Position numbers and translations under genes: made by a program
Notes under the pieces: model-generated
The model's input: the letters and a program-made list of their open reading frames with translations, nothing else
Told to the model about the DNA's origin: nothing
The model's database searches: none
Assembly (NCBI GenBank): GCA_002364245.1
Contig: DEXR01000017.1
Span: 1 to 13,217 of the forward strand
Length of the DNA: 13,217 nucleotides
DNA from: Flavobacteriaceae bacterium UBA3179
GTDB lineage: Bacteria; Bacteroidota; Bacteroidia; Flavobacteriales; Flavobacteriaceae
Direction of reading: 5' to 3'
Part shown: piece after piece, positions 1-7,720 of the stretch
Numbering within the stretch: the stretch's first letter is position 1
How the letters are laid out: the number at the start of each line of letters is the position of its first letter

Positions 1-3000
1 AGTATGGGTATAAGTATCTCTGAAGTTTATGAGGCGCTGGCACGAAATAATGTGAATACCGGTGGAGCTTATATCGAGAAAAATAAAATGTCCAATTTTA
101 TTAGGGGTGAAGGCTTAATCCGTTCTCTGGAAGACATAAAGAAAATTGCTATTACTACAGAAAATGCAATCCCAATAACGATTGGTGATGTTGCAGAAAA
201 TGTGCAGTATGGTAATCAGGTACGATACGGGGCTTTTACCCAGGACGGAGAAGAGGCTGTTGGAGGAATTATCATGATGCTGAAAGGTGCTAACCCTAAC
301 GCGGTAATCCAGGATGTGAAGGATCGTATGGCTGAAGTCGAGAAGTCTCTTCCTGAAGGTTTGACTGTAGCACCAATAATTGATCGAAGTGAGTTGATAG
401 CACGAACAACCGACACCGTTAAAACAAATTTAATGGAAGGAGCTTTAATAGTGATCTTTGCTCTGGTGATATTACTAGGTAGTTTAAGAGGCGGTCTAAT
501 AACTGCTACTACCATTCCATTATCACTTCTTTTTGCTTTTATATTGATGAAGCAATTCAACGTGTGGGCCAACCTAATGAGTTTAGGGGCAATCGACTTC
601 GGAATTATAATTGACGGTGCAGTAATTATTATTGAAGGTACCGTATATGAAATACAAAAACGGATTAGATCTGGAAAAGTAAAATTTAATCAGGCAAAAA
701 TGGATGAGGTAGCCTATGATGCCGGAAGTACGATGATGGGCTCTGCGTTTTTTGGACAAATTATCATTCTTATCGTATTTACACCTATTCTTTTTCTTAC
801 CGGGGTGGAAGGTAAAATGTTTAAACCGATGGCATATACCTTCGGTTTTGCCATGATAGGTGCCATTTTCTTATGCCTTACCTATGTCCCTATGATGTCT
901 GCCTTATTTATGAAACCAATTCAAAATAAAAAAAACTGGTTTGGAAAATTTGAGCGTTGGTTGGAAAAAATAAGTGACAGGATAATTGGCGGAATACAAA
1001 AAGTATATGTGCCTTTATTGAAAGGAGCATTAAAATTGAAGCTGATCGTTATTGGATCTGCCGCTGTTTTACTCGTGATAGCCGGTTTTCTTTTTTCCAG
1101 AATGGGAGGAGAATTTGTGCCTCAATTAGATGAAGGAGATATCGCCATGCAGGCTCTAATAAGACCAGGAAGTTCTTTAACTGAATCTATTGAAGTTTCA
1201 AAGAAAATAGAGAATATTCTTTTAGGAAATTTTCCTGAGATTAAAACGGTAACAGCAAGGATTGGAGTAGCCGACATTCCCACGGATCCAATGCCCATGG
1301 ATATCGCAGATATGTATCTAATCCTAGAAAAGGATAAGGACAAATGGGAAACCTCTGAAACTAAAGAAGGTCTCATTGAACAGATCAAGGAAAAACTAAA
1401 TGAAGAGCTTACGGGTGTTAACTTAGTGTTTACCCAACCTGTAGAGTTGAGGTTTAATGAGTTATTAGAAGGGGTTAGAGAAGATATTGCGGTAAAGTTG
1501 TATGGAGAAGATTTAGAGGTATTGTCAGAAAAGGTACAGGAGATGGCCAGTATTATCCAAACCGTGCCTGGTGCAGGAGACGTAAACGCAGAGCGAACAT
1601 CTGGTCTCCCACAAATGACCGTTAGATTTAACCGTGATAAAATAGCCCAATATGGACTGGATATCCAGAAAGTCAATGATTATATAAGTACAGCTTTTGC
1701 AGGAGGAACAGCTGGAGTCATTTTTGAAGGAGAAAAGCGATTCGATTTAGTTGTAAGATTTGATGAAGATCATAGAAAGAATATTAATGACTTGCGTGGT
1801 ATGTATATCGATCTTCCAGACGGAACTCAAGTGCCTATAAAAGAAATAGCAGATATAGAATATGTCCCAGGCCCTATGCAAATTTCAAGGGATGATACCT
1901 ACAGGAGAACCTATGTGGGTGTAAATGCCCGGGGAAGGGATGTAGAGTCCGTGGTTAATGATATTCAGCAAAAATTAGATCAAGAATTGGAACTACCACC
2001 CGGGTATTATATAACTTATGGAGGGGAATTCGAAAATCTTCAGAGTGCTAAGGACCGCTTGATAATTGTTGTACCCATTGCCCTTTTCTTGATATTCGTT
2101 CTTCTATATTTTGCTCTAAAATCGTTTTCCCAATCTGTCATGATTTATATAGCCATACCCCTGGCTGCTATTGGAGGTGTTTTTGCTCTTTGGTTGAGGG
2201 GAATGCCATTCAGTATTTCTGCTGGGGTAGGTTTTATTGTATTATTCGGAGTAGCGGTTTTAAATGGGTTAGTACTCATTAATCGATTTAATTCTTTGAA
2301 AGAAGAAGGGGTAACAAGTATAAAAGATAGAATTTTTACAGGAACCAAAGAACGAATACGTCCTATTATGTTAACAGCAACAACAGATATTTTCGGGTTT
2401 TTACCAATGGCATTTTCAAGCTCTGCAGGAGCAGAAGTTCAACAGCCCTTGGCTACGGTAGTTATAGGAGGTATGCTTACAGCTACTCTGCTTACGCTGG
2501 TTGTACTGCCAGTATTATATACCCTCGTGGAGAGAAGACGTGAGAAGAAGGAACAGGATAAACTTGGTTCTTCCAATTCACGATCTTTAGCTACAATTTT
2601 GACAATTGGCTTGATTTTAGGCGGAACTTTTTCCGTAAATGCACAATCTGATGCAATGTCATCTATAAATTCACAACAGGATTCTTTACAAGCTATTAGT
2701 TTGGAAGAGGCTAAAGAAATGGCAATCCAAAACTTTCCACAATTGAAAGCTGCTCAACTTGAAATTGAAAGTGAGGTAGTATTGCGCAAAACCGCCTTTG
2801 ATTTTGGAAACACCCAAATCTTTACAGGAAAAGAAGAAGTAGGAAATGGCTCTGATGGGGTCTATACTCAAATTGGTGTCCAGCAACAAGGCATCGATAT
2901 TTTTGGAGTAATGCCCCGGTTAAAACTACAGAAAGAAAGGACTGCCCTTGCTGAAAATGCCTTAGAACTATCTACCATTGAAGTTGAACGTGAAGTAAGC

Positions 3001-3831
3001 AGGGCCTGGGCCTCGGTTTATACATCTAAAAGGACATTTCAGGTATATATAAAAATGGATTCCATTTTCAACGATATTGAAAGAGCGGCACGAATCAGGT
3101 ATGAAACAGAGGCGACCTCCAAATTGGAATATCTTGCTACCTCCAACCAGGCGAACGAGGTTAAAATACAGTTGGAACAGTCATACCGAAATTACTTGAA
3201 ATCATTACTGCGCTTAAACCTATGGTTTGTTAGCGACACGATTTATGATGTCCCTGATTTACCCGCCGAAGCATTAGATGAACCTTTGAATTTTCTATTG
3301 GATTCGCTAGAAAACCATCCTTCTCTTCAGGTTTCTGAACAAAGGATTAATGTTGCAAGAGCGGTTACCAGAGAAAGAAAATCGGAATTTTTGCCCAAAT
3401 TTCAGGGACAGTATGCCAGGCAGAAGATTAATGGACAATCTGGCTTTTTCCAATATCAAATAGGAATTCAAATTCCGCTAATTTTTGGGCCTGAATTAGG
3501 GCGTACTCAAGAGGCTAAAGTCAATAGACAAATTGCTGAGCAAAATTTCTACCAGGATAAGATCAAATTGGAAACCGCCTATAAAAATATGCGTGAAGAC
3601 TATATCAAATGGAGAAACTCATGGAATTATTATAGAGATGAAGCTCTTCCGTTGGCCAAAGAGCAACAAGATGGATCGGTGCTGGCCTTTAAGGAAGGCG
3701 CTATCGATTATGTGACATTTCTCCAAAATATAAGAGATGCCATTCGCATCGAAGTAAATGCCTGGAGTGCTTTTAACGATTATCTCGACAGCCGTTACCA
3801 ACTGGAATATTACCTTAAGAATTCAAATTAA
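1..3831 (+). CDS. czcA: CzcA/CusA-type heavy-metal RND pump fused to a TolC-like outer-membrane channel (5' partial)
   Basis: Inner-membrane proton-driven metal exporter of the HME-RND family. The frame is open from base 1; the first Met (position 4) is internal, because the segment starting GISISEVYEAL normally lies about 200 residues into CzcA proteins. The numbering here counts that Met as 1. The transmembrane motif DFGIIIDGAVIIIEG (198-212) carries the Asp/Asp/Glu set typical of divalent-cation (Co/Zn/Cd) pumps rather than the Cu/Ag CusA form. GGEFVPQLDEGD (368-379) is a conserved periplasmic motif, and the second membrane bundle spans about 686-845. Residues 861-880 form a hydrophobic signal-like segment, and from about 896 onward the sequence is an outer-membrane efflux protein (TolC/CusC-like) with long alpha-helical stretches. 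Such RND-channel fusions are known in Bacteroidetes. The adaptor gene starts 22 bases after the stop. The family is certain; the metal specificity is inferred. Confidence 0.95.
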   Translation, partial: SMGISISEVYEALARNNVNTGGAYIEKNKMSNFIRGEGLIRSLEDIKKIAITTENAIPITIGDVAENVQYGNQVRYGAFTQDGEEAVGGIIMMLKGANPNAVIQDVKDRMAEVEKSLPEGLTVAPIIDRSELIARTTDTVKTNLMEGALIVIFALVILLGSLRGGLITATTIPLSLLFAFILMKQFNVWANLMSLGAIDFGIIIDGAVIIIEGTVYEIQKRIRSGKVKFNQAKMDEVAYDAGSTMMGSAFFGQIIILIVFTPILFLTGVEGKMFKPMAYTFGFAMIGAIFLCLTYVPMMSALFMKPIQNKKNWFGKFERWLEKISDRIIGGIQKVYVPLLKGALKLKLIVIGSAAVLLVIAGFLFSRMGGEFVPQLDEGDIAMQALIRPGSSLTESIEVSKKIENILLGNFPEIKTVTARIGVADIPTDPMPMDIADMYLILEKDKDKWETSETKEGLIEQIKEKLNEELTGVNLVFTQPVELRFNELLEGVREDIAVKLYGEDLEVLSEKVQEMASIIQTVPGAGDVNAERTSGLPQMTVRFNRDKIAQYGLDIQKVNDYISTAFAGGTAGVIFEGEKRFDLVVRFDEDHRKNINDLRGMYIDLPDGTQVPIKEIADIEYVPGPMQISRDDTYRRTYVGVNARGRDVESVVNDIQQKLDQELELPPGYYITYGGEFENLQSAKDRLIIVVPIALFLIFVLLYFALKSFSQSVMIYIAIPLAAIGGVFALWLRGMPFSISAGVGFIVLFGVAVLNGLVLINRFNSLKEEGVTSIKDRIFTGTKERIRPIMLTATTDIFGFLPMAFSSSAGAEVQQPLATVVIGGMLTATLLTLVVLPVLYTLVERRREKKEQDKLGSSNSRSLATILTIGLILGGTFSVNAQSDAMSSINSQQDSLQAISLEEAKEMAIQNFPQLKAAQLEIESEVVLRKTAFDFGNTQIFTGKEEVGNGSDGVYTQIGVQQQGIDIFGVMPRLKLQKERTALAENALELSTIEVEREVSRAWASVYTSKRTFQVYIKMDSIFNDIERAARIRYETEATSKLEYLATSNQANEVKIQLEQSYRNYLKSLLRLNLWFVSDTIYDVPDLPAEALDEPLNFLLDSLENHPSLQVSEQRINVARAVTRERKSEFLPKFQGQYARQKINGQSGFFQYQIGIQIPLIFGPELGRTQEAKVNRQIAEQNFYQDKIKLETAYKNMREDYIKWRNSWNYYRDEALPLAKEQQDGSVLAFKEGAIDYVTFLQNIRDAIRIEVNAWSAFNDYLDSRYQLEYYLKNSN
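2584..2646 (+). other. Internal signal-peptide-like segment at the RND/channel junction
   Basis: Residues 861-881 of the fusion protein (counted from the Met at position 4) run SLATILTIGLILGG, then TFSVNAQ. They follow a charged stretch (ERRREKKEQDK, then SSNSRS) that ends the RND part. The pattern is basic region, hydrophobic core, then small residues ending Asn-Ala-Gln, which looks like a signal peptidase I site after Ala880. It is seen directly in the sequence. That it is cleaved to release the channel domain is inference; it could instead be an uncleaved membrane-crossing linker. Confidence 0.6.
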
Positions 3832-3853
3832 AAATTAAAATAAGAAAATCGAT

Positions 3854-5104
3854 ATGAATACAAGATCAATAAATATTCTAATACTTGCCTTAATGCTCAG
3901 TTTGTTCTTTGGATGTAAAGAAAATCGTGAGGTTGGAGAAGATGCTTCCAATGAAACTACAACAACTAATGCCGAAGAAGGTGAAAATCATGGTGAGGAA
4001 GGAGATGAAGAACACGGTGAAGAAGAGGGTGGGATGCGCGCGGTTCATCTTTCGGAGATGAAATTCAATAGTCTGGATATCAAGGTGGACACCCTGCCAA
4101 CCCGGGCATTATCAGGTATTGTGGAAGCCAATGGACAGTTAGAAGTGCCGCCTCAATATGAAGCTACCGTTACGGCAATTTTAGGCGGTAATATAACTTC
4201 TATAAAGGTTATTGAAGGGGATAAGGTGAATAAAGGTCAGGTATTGGCTTATCTTTCTCACCCAAATTTAACTAGGATGCAGTCTGATTATATTAATGCA
4301 TATAGTAGGATGCAATTTTTGGAAAAGGAGTTTGAAAGACAGAAACGTTTATATGAAGCAGAGGTAGGATCTGGAAAAACTTTCCAACAAACCCAATCAG
4401 ATTACCAGTCCGTTCAAGGTGAAGTGCGGAGTTACGAATCGCAATTACGCCAGCTAAACCTAAATGCTTCCCAGATTAGAAGTGGTGAGCTTAATGAGTA
4501 TATTCCGGTAGTAAGCCCAATTGGAGGGTATATAGAAAAAGTATTGGTGCAAATAGGACAATATGTAGACCCTCAGACCAGTATGTTTATGGTAGTTGAT
4601 AATGAACATGTTCATGCTGATCTAATGGTTTTTGAAAAAGATATTTATAAGGTGAAGGAAGGCCAAAAGATATCTTTTACACTGGAATCTGTTCCAGGCA
4701 GTAATTTAACCGGGAAAATTTATTCAGTAGGGAAACAATTTGAGCAAAACCCCAAAGCGGTACATGTGCATGCAGAAATTAATAATAAAGAGGATTACCT
4801 TATTCCGGGCATGTATATAAACGGAAAAATTAGAACAGGTGAAGAGGCTGTCCCCGCCTTACCAGAAGAAGCAATAATTGAGGAAGAAGGAAATCCTTAC
4901 ATCTTTACTGCCCAAAAACACCAAGAAAATGGAGAAACCGAATGGGAATTAAAACCAGTGCAGGTAAGAACGGGAATAACTGAAGATGGTTGGGTGGAAA
5001 TTAAACTTTTAGAGCCACTACCAGAAGGTGCGTTGGTTGCCTATAATAATGCCTACTACCTAGTGTCTGAAATGCAGAAAAGCCAGACTTCCCATGGTCA
5101 TTAA
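3854..5104 (+). CDS. czcB: CzcB/CusB-type periplasmic adaptor (membrane fusion) lipoprotein
   Basis: Periplasmic adaptor linking the RND pump to the outer-membrane channel. The protein has 416 residues. The N-terminus has a lipoprotein signal with lipobox LFFGC and acceptor Cys21. Next comes an acidic, His-containing stretch (about 41-59, His46 and His54) suited to loose metal binding. The first half of the barrel-sandwich (lipoyl-like) domain lies around 100-135, a coiled-coil hairpin about 136-200, and the second half follows near VVSPIGGYIEKV. Beta-barrel and membrane-proximal domains complete the protein, which ends in SHGH. It starts 22 bases after the pump stop and is clearly in the same operon. 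There is no strong Shine-Dalgarno, only an A-rich leader, as is usual in this phylum. The family is certain. Cus and Czc adaptors cannot be told apart here; the Czc label follows the pump motif. Confidence 0.92.
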   Translation: MNTRSINILILALMLSLFFGCKENREVGEDASNETTTTNAEEGENHGEEGDEEHGEEEGGMRAVHLSEMKFNSLDIKVDTLPTRALSGIVEANGQLEVPPQYEATVTAILGGNITSIKVIEGDKVNKGQVLAYLSHPNLTRMQSDYINAYSRMQFLEKEFERQKRLYEAEVGSGKTFQQTQSDYQSVQGEVRSYESQLRQLNLNASQIRSGELNEYIPVVSPIGGYIEKVLVQIGQYVDPQTSMFMVVDNEHVHADLMVFEKDIYKVKEGQKISFTLESVPGSNLTGKIYSVGKQFEQNPKAVHVHAEINNKEDYLIPGMYINGKIRTGEEAVPALPEEAIIEEEGNPYIFTAQKHQENGETEWELKPVQVRTGITEDGWVEIKLLEPLPEGALVAYNNAYYLVSEMQKSQTSHGH

Positions 5105-5122
5105 ATTAAACAAATAAATGGA

Positions 5123-5170
5123 TGGACTCTCTGTTAATTTTTTGTCTTGATTAAAATTCCAGAGAGTTCA
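5123..5170 (+). promoter_or_regulatory. Long hairpin between adaptor and PII-like genes
   Basis: TGGACTCTCTG (5123-5133) pairs with CAGAGAGTTCA (5160-5170), 11 pairs including one G-U. Inside it AATTTT (5136-5141) can pair with AAAATT (5153-5158). No T-run follows the 3' arm, so it is not a standard intrinsic terminator. It could be an mRNA processing or stability element, an attenuator between the efflux genes and the PII-like gene, or an operator. The structure is visible; its role is unknown. Confidence 0.45.
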
Positions 5171-5197
5171 CCCTTAATAGTAAATTAATATTACAAC

Positions 5198-5536
5198 ATG
5201 AAAGAAATAAAAGCATTTATAAAACCGAAACGAGTTCAAAAGGTCGTCGAAGCTCTTAGTGAAAGTGGGTTTAAAAGTATGACCCTTTCCCAGGGGGAAG
5301 GAACAGGAGCTTTTAAAGCAAAAGGGGCATCACCTTCTTTAGATTTTCGTATAACTGACAGTCCAGTGGTAAAATTAGAACTGGTATGTCAAAATGAGGA
5401 AGCACAATCAGCTATCAATATCATTCTGGAAAACGGGATAACACCGGATCCAGGCGATGGCATCATTTATTTGACAGATATTGAAGACGCATTTCAAATA
5501 AAAACAGGGAAATCCTTGAAACGCAATGACCTTTAA
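5198..5536 (+). CDS. PII-superfamily signalling protein, divergent metal-efflux-associated type
   Basis: A 112-residue protein, the same length as GlnB/GlnK. It begins MKEIKAFIKPKRVQKVVEAL, matching the PII N-terminal strand and helix. It ends with the PII C-terminal signature in modified form: PGDGIIYLTDIEDAFQIKTG (85-104). The T-loop region (about 34-55) has no tyrosine, so the GlnD uridylylation site is absent. The two arginines that contact ATP phosphates in GlnB (101 and 103) correspond to Gln100 and Lys102. A PII subgroup found next to CzcABC-type efflux genes has been described (PII-NG), and position and sequence fit it. Its ligand and partner are unknown; regulation of the RND pump by nucleotide or metal is inference. 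It lies 93 bases after the adaptor gene and 15 bases before the Fur-family start. Confidence 0.85.
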   Translation: MKEIKAFIKPKRVQKVVEALSESGFKSMTLSQGEGTGAFKAKGASPSLDFRITDSPVVKLELVCQNEEAQSAINIILENGITPDPGDGIIYLTDIEDAFQIKTGKSLKRNDL

Positions 5537-5551
5537 ACCATTTTGCGGCAA

Positions 5552-5974
5552 ATGGAAAAAATAGTAAAGAAGTTAGAAAGCAAAGGCATCCGTCCTACAG
5601 CAATGCGTCTGATGACCTATACACGGTTGGCGCAATTGAATGTGGCCATTAGCCTGGGCGAACTCGAAAAAGATTTTGAACGTTCAGAACGAAGCACGCT
5701 TTTCCGTACCATGAAAACATTTGAGGAAAAAGGAATCGTACATCAAATTGAGGATGGCACCGGTATCATTAAATATGCCCTTTGCGAGGACAATTGTGAT
5801 TGTGAGGTCGGCAACGACCTTCACTTACATTTTCATTGTAATAGTTGCGGTGAAACAGTTTGTTTGACCGAGCATAAAATTCCGACAATAAACTTGCCCG
5901 AAGGTTACGTGGCAGAAGATATCAACCTTGTGGCAAAGGGTGTCTGTGAGAAGTGCAGCGATGACTTGGATTAA
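5552..5974 (+). CDS. Fur-family metal-responsive transcriptional regulator (copy 1)
   Basis: A 140-residue winged-helix repressor of the Fur/Zur/PerR family. I chose ATG 5552 over an in-frame TTG at 5543 because MEKIVKKLESKGIRPTAMR aligns with the start of the second Fur copy in this window. The recognition-helix region is ERSTLFRTMKTFEEKGIVHQ (about 46-65). The metal-binding HLHFHC motif covers His91, His93, His95 and Cys96. Cys96-x-x-Cys99 and Cys132-x-x-Cys135 form the expected structural zinc site. A Cys-rich insertion (Cys78, Cys82, Cys84) is absent from copy 2. It starts 15 bases after the PII-like stop and 25 bases separate its stop from the next gene, so it is probably co-transcribed with both. 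The metal it senses (Zn, Fe, Cd or other) cannot be read from the sequence. Confidence 0.9.
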   Translation: MEKIVKKLESKGIRPTAMRLMTYTRLAQLNVAISLGELEKDFERSERSTLFRTMKTFEEKGIVHQIEDGTGIIKYALCEDNCDCEVGNDLHLHFHCNSCGETVCLTEHKIPTINLPEGYVAEDINLVAKGVCEKCSDDLD

Positions 5975-5999
5975 ATTTTAGATTTAAAAAATAGGAACA

Positions 6000-6359
6000 A
6001 TGATGATGATTTATAAAAATGGATGTAAGGTATATATGATAGCTCAAAATAGGTTGGATGCTACAGATTATGAAAATTTGAAACCACAAATAAAAGACCA
6101 CATACAAGAACATAATAAAGTCTACTGGTATATTGAGATGGAAAATTTTGAAGGGTGGAACTCAAGTGCATTTTGGGAGGGTGTCGAGTTGCAACTTCCT
6201 AATGAGGAACGATTAAAACGGGTCGCATTGGTAGGAAATGCAAAATGGCAAGAACAGTTTACAGAAGTTTTAATATCCTTTACAAGGGCACACATAAAAC
6301 TGTTTAGTCCAGATGAAAAAAAAATGGCCAAAGAATGGATAGAGAAAGAAAAAAATTAA
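6000..6359 (+). CDS. SpoIIAA-like (STAS-fold) protein, copy 1
   Basis: A 119-residue soluble protein resembling the SpoIIAA-like family (Pfam PF11964 from memory). Hallmarks are a central YIEMENFEGW strand/loop, an aromatic FWEGVEL helix, the VALVGNAKWQEQF strand-helix, and the terminal F...AKEWIEKE helix. It is paralogous to the 119-residue protein at 7357, sharing the FW, VG-xxKWQE and A-x-x-WI elements. Three consecutive ATG codons open the frame. AGGA at 5993-5996 is only 3 bases before the first, so initiation at 6003 or 6006 is equally possible. No signal peptide or membrane segment is seen. The function of this family is poorly defined; placement after a Fur gene is the only functional clue. 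Confidence 0.8.
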   Translation: MMMIYKNGCKVYMIAQNRLDATDYENLKPQIKDHIQEHNKVYWYIEMENFEGWNSSAFWEGVELQLPNEERLKRVALVGNAKWQEQFTEVLISFTRAHIKLFSPDEKKMAKEWIEKEKN

Positions 6360-6558
6360 TACAGTTAAATTAATTTAAATGAAAGAACTATAATATACAA
6401 TTAAAATTTTAGGTAAAGTGTAGTATAAGTAATATAAGATTACCGAAGCATATAAAAAAAGTGTAGAAATCCGATAATAAATTTGAGGAGTGTAGAAAAA
6501 ACTTTCTAAAAAAATTGGTATTGAACTAACCCAATGGTAAAATAATTTAAAAAATGAG
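6360..6558 (+). promoter_or_regulatory. AT-rich intergenic region, likely promoter for the Schlafen-SpoIIAA-ATPase genes
   Basis: A 199-base gap, very AT-rich, with no ORF of note. TAAATTTG at 6478-6485 fits the Bacteroidetes -7 consensus TAnnTTTG, but no TTG lies at the expected -33 spacing, so the call is weak. The heptamer AGTGTAG occurs three times on the same strand, at 6417-6423, 6460-6466 and 6489-6495; the last two flank the putative -7 box. A small inverted repeat TAGAAA/TTTCTA sits at 6493-6508. These may be regulator sites or chance in low-complexity DNA. Confidence 0.4.
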
Positions 6559-7332
6559 ATGCTGAATAGACGAGGACTTCTTATTGTTGCTGCCATAGGA
6601 TTTGTGGCAGGTATAATCATCATACAGCCATTAGGTGTTTCCCTGTTCCAGTATGATAAAGAAGACGGTGTGGGCAATTGGTGGTATATGTTCAAAGAAG
6701 CATTTGTGCAAAGTGTTAGGCTTGGCGGTATAGACCAAACCCTAAAAAATGTACTGTTTGGCACTATGGGCAGTAGCCTCGCGCTGATGTTCTATATAAG
6801 GAAAACGATACTTCGACTAAACAGGGGGAAAGGCGGGGTTGCTTTAATAAGGGAATTTTTGGACAAAGGGGAAACCCACGAGGTAGAATTGAAAAGTACC
6901 TTGAGGTGGAGTCTTCGACAAGGAAAGGTAAACAAAGCCTTGGAAATGGTGGTAGCAAAGAACATTGCAGGATTTATGAACACCGAAGGTGGGCATTTGA
7001 TTATCGGGGTAAATGATGATGGCAGCATTTTGGGGCTGGAACAGGATTACGGTACTTTAAAAAAACCGAACAAGGACTGGTTTGAACAGTATATAAGGCA
7101 ATTGGTGTCCCTTAAGTTTGGCACTCATCTTTCTCCTTTGGTTAATTGGTTAAAGTGGCTTTTTATGAATTTTGAAGAAAATGATATTTGTTATGTAAGG
7201 GTTCAAAAATCACAAAAACCCTTGTATTTGAATTTGGGCGACCGTTCGCATTTCTTTATCAGAACCGGGAACGGGACCCGAGAGTTGGATATACCTGAGG
7301 CTCTGGAGTATTTGGAGATACACTTAAACTAA
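6559..7332 (+). CDS. Membrane-anchored AlbA_2/Schlafen-type domain protein
   Basis: A 257-residue protein. The N-terminal third is membrane-associated: one hydrophobic segment at about 6-26 and a second at about 65-80, followed by basic residues (RKTILRLNRGK), which would leave the C-terminal domain in the cytoplasm. Residues about 100-235 match the AlbA_2 (Schlafen AlbA) nucleic-acid-binding fold: ETHEVELKST at 105-114, GFMNTEGGHLIIGVNDDG at 138-155, and a late FFIRTGNGTREL strand at 222-233. Some proteins of this fold bind DNA or RNA, and eukaryotic Schlafens include RNases; activity here is unproven. It lies 24 bases upstream of the second SpoIIAA-like gene. A short overlapping ATG at 6554 gives only a three-codon frame. 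The domain call is fairly sure; the role in a metal locus is unknown. Confidence 0.8.
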   Translation: MLNRRGLLIVAAIGFVAGIIIIQPLGVSLFQYDKEDGVGNWWYMFKEAFVQSVRLGGIDQTLKNVLFGTMGSSLALMFYIRKTILRLNRGKGGVALIREFLDKGETHEVELKSTLRWSLRQGKVNKALEMVVAKNIAGFMNTEGGHLIIGVNDDGSILGLEQDYGTLKKPNKDWFEQYIRQLVSLKFGTHLSPLVNWLKWLFMNFEENDICYVRVQKSQKPLYLNLGDRSHFFIRTGNGTRELDIPEALEYLEIHLN

Positions 7333-7356
7333 TATAAACCCTATAAAATTGAACAA

Positions 7357-7716
7357 ATGATACAAATATTGAACATAGAAAAAGAAAACTTGATTGCCGC
7401 CAAAATCAACGGTAAAATCACAAAGAAGGATATAGAAAAAATCCATCCGCTCATCCACAACATCATCCGAAAAGGTCATAAGGTGGATTTCTACTTTGAA
7501 CTAAAAGATTTTCACGGCTATGACCTAAAAGGGTTTTGGGCAGATTTAAAGGTAGATTCTGCACATTTATCGGATTATGGAAAAATGGCATTTGTAGGCG
7601 AAAAAAAATGGCAAGAATGGGCCGCCCAAGCTACTGATTTCTTTACTGGTTCAGAAGTCAAATATTTTGACCTTCAGTATAAGGAACAAGCAAAAAACTG
7701 GATACAAAACAACTAA
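7357..7716 (+). CDS. SpoIIAA-like (STAS-fold) protein, copy 2
   Basis: A 119-residue soluble protein of the same family and exact length as the protein at 6000. It shows FYFELKDFHGYDLKGFW in the middle, then MAFVGEKKWQEWAA and a C-terminal KEQAKNWIQNN helix. The two copies share the pattern but are clearly diverged, so duplication is old or they were acquired separately. The start follows the Schlafen-type gene by 24 bases, and the ATPase start is 4 bases after its stop. Tight coupling to the ATPase makes a role in the same response likely. The biochemical role is not known to me. Confidence 0.82.
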   Translation: MIQILNIEKENLIAAKINGKITKKDIEKIHPLIHNIIRKGHKVDFYFELKDFHGYDLKGFWADLKVDSAHLSDYGKMAFVGEKKWQEWAAQATDFFTGSEVKYFDLQYKEQAKNWIQNN

Positions 7717-7719
7717 GGA
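7716..7719 (+). promoter_or_regulatory. Shine-Dalgarno-like AGGA deciding the ATPase start
   Basis: AGGA overlaps the last base of the SpoIIAA-like stop codon, just ahead of ATG 7721. An upstream in-frame ATG at 7667 would add 18 residues that overlap the preceding gene out of frame and resemble nothing. The 7721 start gives MKKLKIKIPVV, a sensible N-terminus. Confidence 0.55.
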
Positions 7720-7720
7720 T

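Noticed and set aside
5543..5551. TTG start adding three residues to Fur copy 1
   Set aside because: ATG 5552 aligns better with the start of Fur copy 2 and no ribosome binding site favours the TTG.
7667..7720. Upstream in-frame ATG extending the ATPase by 18 residues
   Set aside because: It overlaps the SpoIIAA-like gene out of frame, encodes unrelated residues, and ATG 7721 has AGGA just ahead of it.
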